Of a DNA stretch of 64,000 nt, positions 61,396 through 64,000 are shown one piece after another. This stretch comes from Rhyacichthys aspro (lineage: Eukaryota; Chordata; Actinopteri; Gobiiformes; Rhyacichthyidae): contig CM072152.1 of NCBI GenBank assembly GCA_036850595.1, forward strand, positions 15,079,207 through 15,143,206, written 5' to 3'. The notes below the pieces were generated by a model. The model saw nothing but the letters and a program-made list of their open reading frames with translations, was not told the DNA's origin and ran no database searches. Position numbers and translations under genes: made by a program. The stretch's first letter is position 1; each line of letters starts with the position of its first letter.

Positions 61396-64000
61396 CTGAG
61401 ACCAGTGAGCACGAGCACAGCCGCCCAATAGATACAAGCACAAGAGTTAATACACATGCAGTACAGACATAGATATTTTGTCAGGTTAATAATCACATGG
61501 GAAAGGTTGCTGCTGTGATTGGCCATGCAGAATTGTGCGCAATGCAAGGAGCATGTTAGAGCAGAGACACAAGATGTGTGCAGTGGTGACTGATAAAATG
61601 TGAAATCCTCTGTCTAATGGTGGTTGTTCTTTTATATCTATAATTTGTAGTATTTTTTTCCTTTAAAATAATATAAGATTCTATTGATTTTCCTGTTTGA
61701 AAATCAAATGTCAGAAGATAGTAAAAAACAGATTTTTCACAATCAACCACATTTAGAGCAAAAGAAATGCCAATGTGTGAAATTCCTTCAAATGCTCAAA
61801 ATCTGGTCCTGTGTTGACACAAACAATAAGGATTTTGTTTAAGACTGTATTGTGATCCAGTGCCCTCATGTACAGTATGTTTTGACAAGTGGAAAATGCT
61901 TTGTCATGTAAAAAGCCCGACTAATAGAAAGGAAGGTGAGGGGAGAGCAGGGTTAGAGTTACATAATCACTCCAAAAGGAACCAGGCCACTAAACCAGTG
62001 ACATAGAGCTGTTTACAGAGGCCATCTGTCAGTGCACACAGAGCCTCGAACACAGCAGTACGACAGGATTTACACACTCCCCGTTAAACACAGTAGACTC
62101 AAGGCCATAAACATTTTATCTACATTTTTGTTGTGTTTTTGGCTGGTATGCACTTTTGTTTCTTTTGCATAGTGATTATTTATATTTTGAGGATTCACTT
62201 TTTCAGCATTTGGTATCACTGCTGTCTGACATCCGTCCGTCTGATGCTGTATATGCTGATGATAAGGGCAGATATGAAGATCTAATGGCCCACAGTCTGA
62301 CCACAGACACCACAGAGCAACCCCTGACAGCTGCCACATCCGCCATCACATTACCGCAGTGCTGCAGTACTGTAGTGCATTCTTCCACACTGGAAACTCC
62401 CCGGGGCAAGCCCCTCACTGGGGTCACACCACGCTGTTTAACTAATGAGGAAATGTCTAAACAGCCGCAACAGGATGTTTTCTGCATCACATATGTGGGT
62501 GCACTATAGTTTGCCAAGTGACTTAACTGAAGGGTTTTGAGAAAACATGTAAATTATCAATTTATTAGTCATTTTTCTTGCAGCGGACCTAATTCAAGAA
62601 CAGTAAAATGAGATTCTATGTTGCCCAGAGTGGATAGCACAGTTTGGTTGGTGTGGGTGATGTTTTGGATAAACAAAAAAACATAGAGTCAGATGGTGAA
62701 TCAAATCAGGACTACTTTTTTAAAAATCTGTCAATCAATATGCTCATCGGGGCAAAAAAAAAAAGGGAGATGAAAGAGATTTAACATGACTATGTGCTTA
62801 CATAACCACTCTGACAAGGCCACACACACAAGGCCAGATGAAGACAGGAGTCCACCTCTGTGACATTTACAAACCAGATGATATGCAAAGATTGCGCACT
62901 TTAGAAACAACTCTTACAGCACAGACAGTCCTCACAGAAAGAATAATCCACTTAGCAATGGCTATAACCTATATAAATTGGGTGAATGGGGTGTTTGAAG
63001 CTATTAATTATCCATTATGTAATGACGACTCAAATTTGTAGATTGCAAGATTTGTCAAAAAAATTCACTTTGGTGGGTGCCTCACTGTCTCAATTAGCAC
63101 CCAGAACAACACACATAGATTTGATCAACATCTGACAAACCTACAGTATATGTCAGCTGCAAAAAGCAAAGGAAACAGCCTCCAAAGCAAATCTCAAAAT
63201 CTCAAATGTCATTCAACTATCACTTGCTGAAGAAACATTATAAACTCTTTACTCTTTGGTAATGGAAATATAACCATTTCTATTTCACACACATCAACTA
63301 CTTTTATACCCATCTTACTTTAAAAATGAACCAGAGAGTAAAGAAAAAGCAGGAACAAACAACATTGAACAGGTGCTTAGGGGCAGATCCTTGCCCATGC
63401 CCAGGCTCACAAATGCATGTATACACACAGGTGAGCACACAGACTATCCACAGCAGTGTGGGTAAACAGCTCCTCCACAATTTTATTGGCAATTGCTGCT
63501 GAAGGTCACACTTCAGCAGTGGGGCTGAGTTCCAGGAAAAAAGCCTGCTTCTTATGTAACCTCAGCCTGGATTTGGCAGAGGCCCAGGAATCGTGCAGAA
63601 AAACTAGGACACAGCCTCAATGACTGCCACAGCCCCTTGTGGCCTCACACTTCCATTGACGCACCTCTACATACACACAGACACAGTGCCCCCTATAGAC
63701 AGCTGAGGAGGAGACAGGGGAAACACCCACCACAAAAGCGTGCATTTAGTCCAGATATTGTTGGCCTGTTTGGCAGCAGGTTCAGACAAACAGTGACTCA
63801 CCTTGGAACGGGGAATTAAATTATGTTTGCCAAAATGTGGTCAGCACAGCACACATCTCTTCATCTCTACATCCTGCTCACTGACTTATATAACACAATA
63901 TGCTCATGTATTTTGGCACAAAGCACAGCTGCAACAGACTAAAAGGGACCACTATGACCAGGTGTATCTAGAGCCCAGCTACTACAAAACAGAACCACTA
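61396..64000 (-). other. itpr1 intron upstream of the SII exon (runs off the window)
   Basis: No exon could be supported in 2.6 kb. In particular, no sequence like the mammalian 23-residue SIIA segment was found. Open frames at 62156-62509 (plus) and 62203-62517 (minus) overlap on opposite strands and resemble nothing. Confidence 0.55.

Noticed and set aside
62156..62517. Overlapping plus- and minus-strand frames of over 100 codons
   Set aside because: Neither resembles any protein or fits itpr1; mutual antisense openness is a compositional effect.

Overview
The window is vertebrate nuclear DNA, almost certainly from a teleost fish. Its coding exons are short, bounded by GT/AG, and separated by AT-rich introns of mostly 0.1 to 4 kb. 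Five protein-coding genes can be read. Four are complete within the window, although one lacks its expected catalytic domain. The fifth enters from beyond the right edge. Exon limits were worked out by hand from splice signals, reading phase and remembered vertebrate family sequences. Every coding sum closes in frame, but single-base errors at some borders are possible.

Layout, left to right: fignl2 (fidgetin-like 2, minus strand, about 1.5-7.75 kb) has a tiny first coding exon, a 5 kb intron and one large exon that stops before the AAA+ ATPase domain. A gene-poor stretch (7.8-15.4 kb) follows, holding the probable slc4a8 3' UTR and a small inverted-repeat element. slc4a8 (Na+-driven Cl-/HCO3- exchanger, minus, 15.4-27.8 kb) has 24 coding exons and a 1120-residue product. 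ttll3 (tubulin glycylase, plus, 29.3-33.2 kb) has 12 coding exons and 808 residues, and lies head to head with slc4a8 across about 1.5 kb that contains an NRF1-type palindrome and two RFX X-box-like sites. A repeat-rich gap (33.2-36.4 kb) contains a 1.16 kb foldback-like element. bhlhe40 (circadian and hypoxia repressor, minus, 36.4-38.4 kb) has 5 exons, 440 residues and a GC/CCAAT/CRE/E-box promoter. itpr1 (IP3 receptor type 1, minus, 41.5 to beyond 61.4 kb) contributes its last 21 exons, about 1038 residues: the SII splice segment, the C-terminal coupling region, the six-helix pore and the zinc-finger tail.

The genes do not form a pathway. Some shared themes exist: Ca2+ release (itpr1), acid-base transport (slc4a8), and the tubulin cytoskeleton (ttll3, fignl2). 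What is informative is the order: itpr1-bhlhe40 in tandem, with ttll3 nearby, recalls human 3p25-p26, whereas slc4a8 with fignl2 recalls human 12q13. The break between the two blocks falls at the slc4a8/ttll3 head-to-head junction.

No operon, CRISPR array, rRNA, tRNA or intact coding transposon was seen. The main points for a second look are the AAA-less fignl2, the tandem acceptor at the itpr1 SII exon, the ciliary-type promoter of ttll3 and the foldback element with 20-bp internal repeats.
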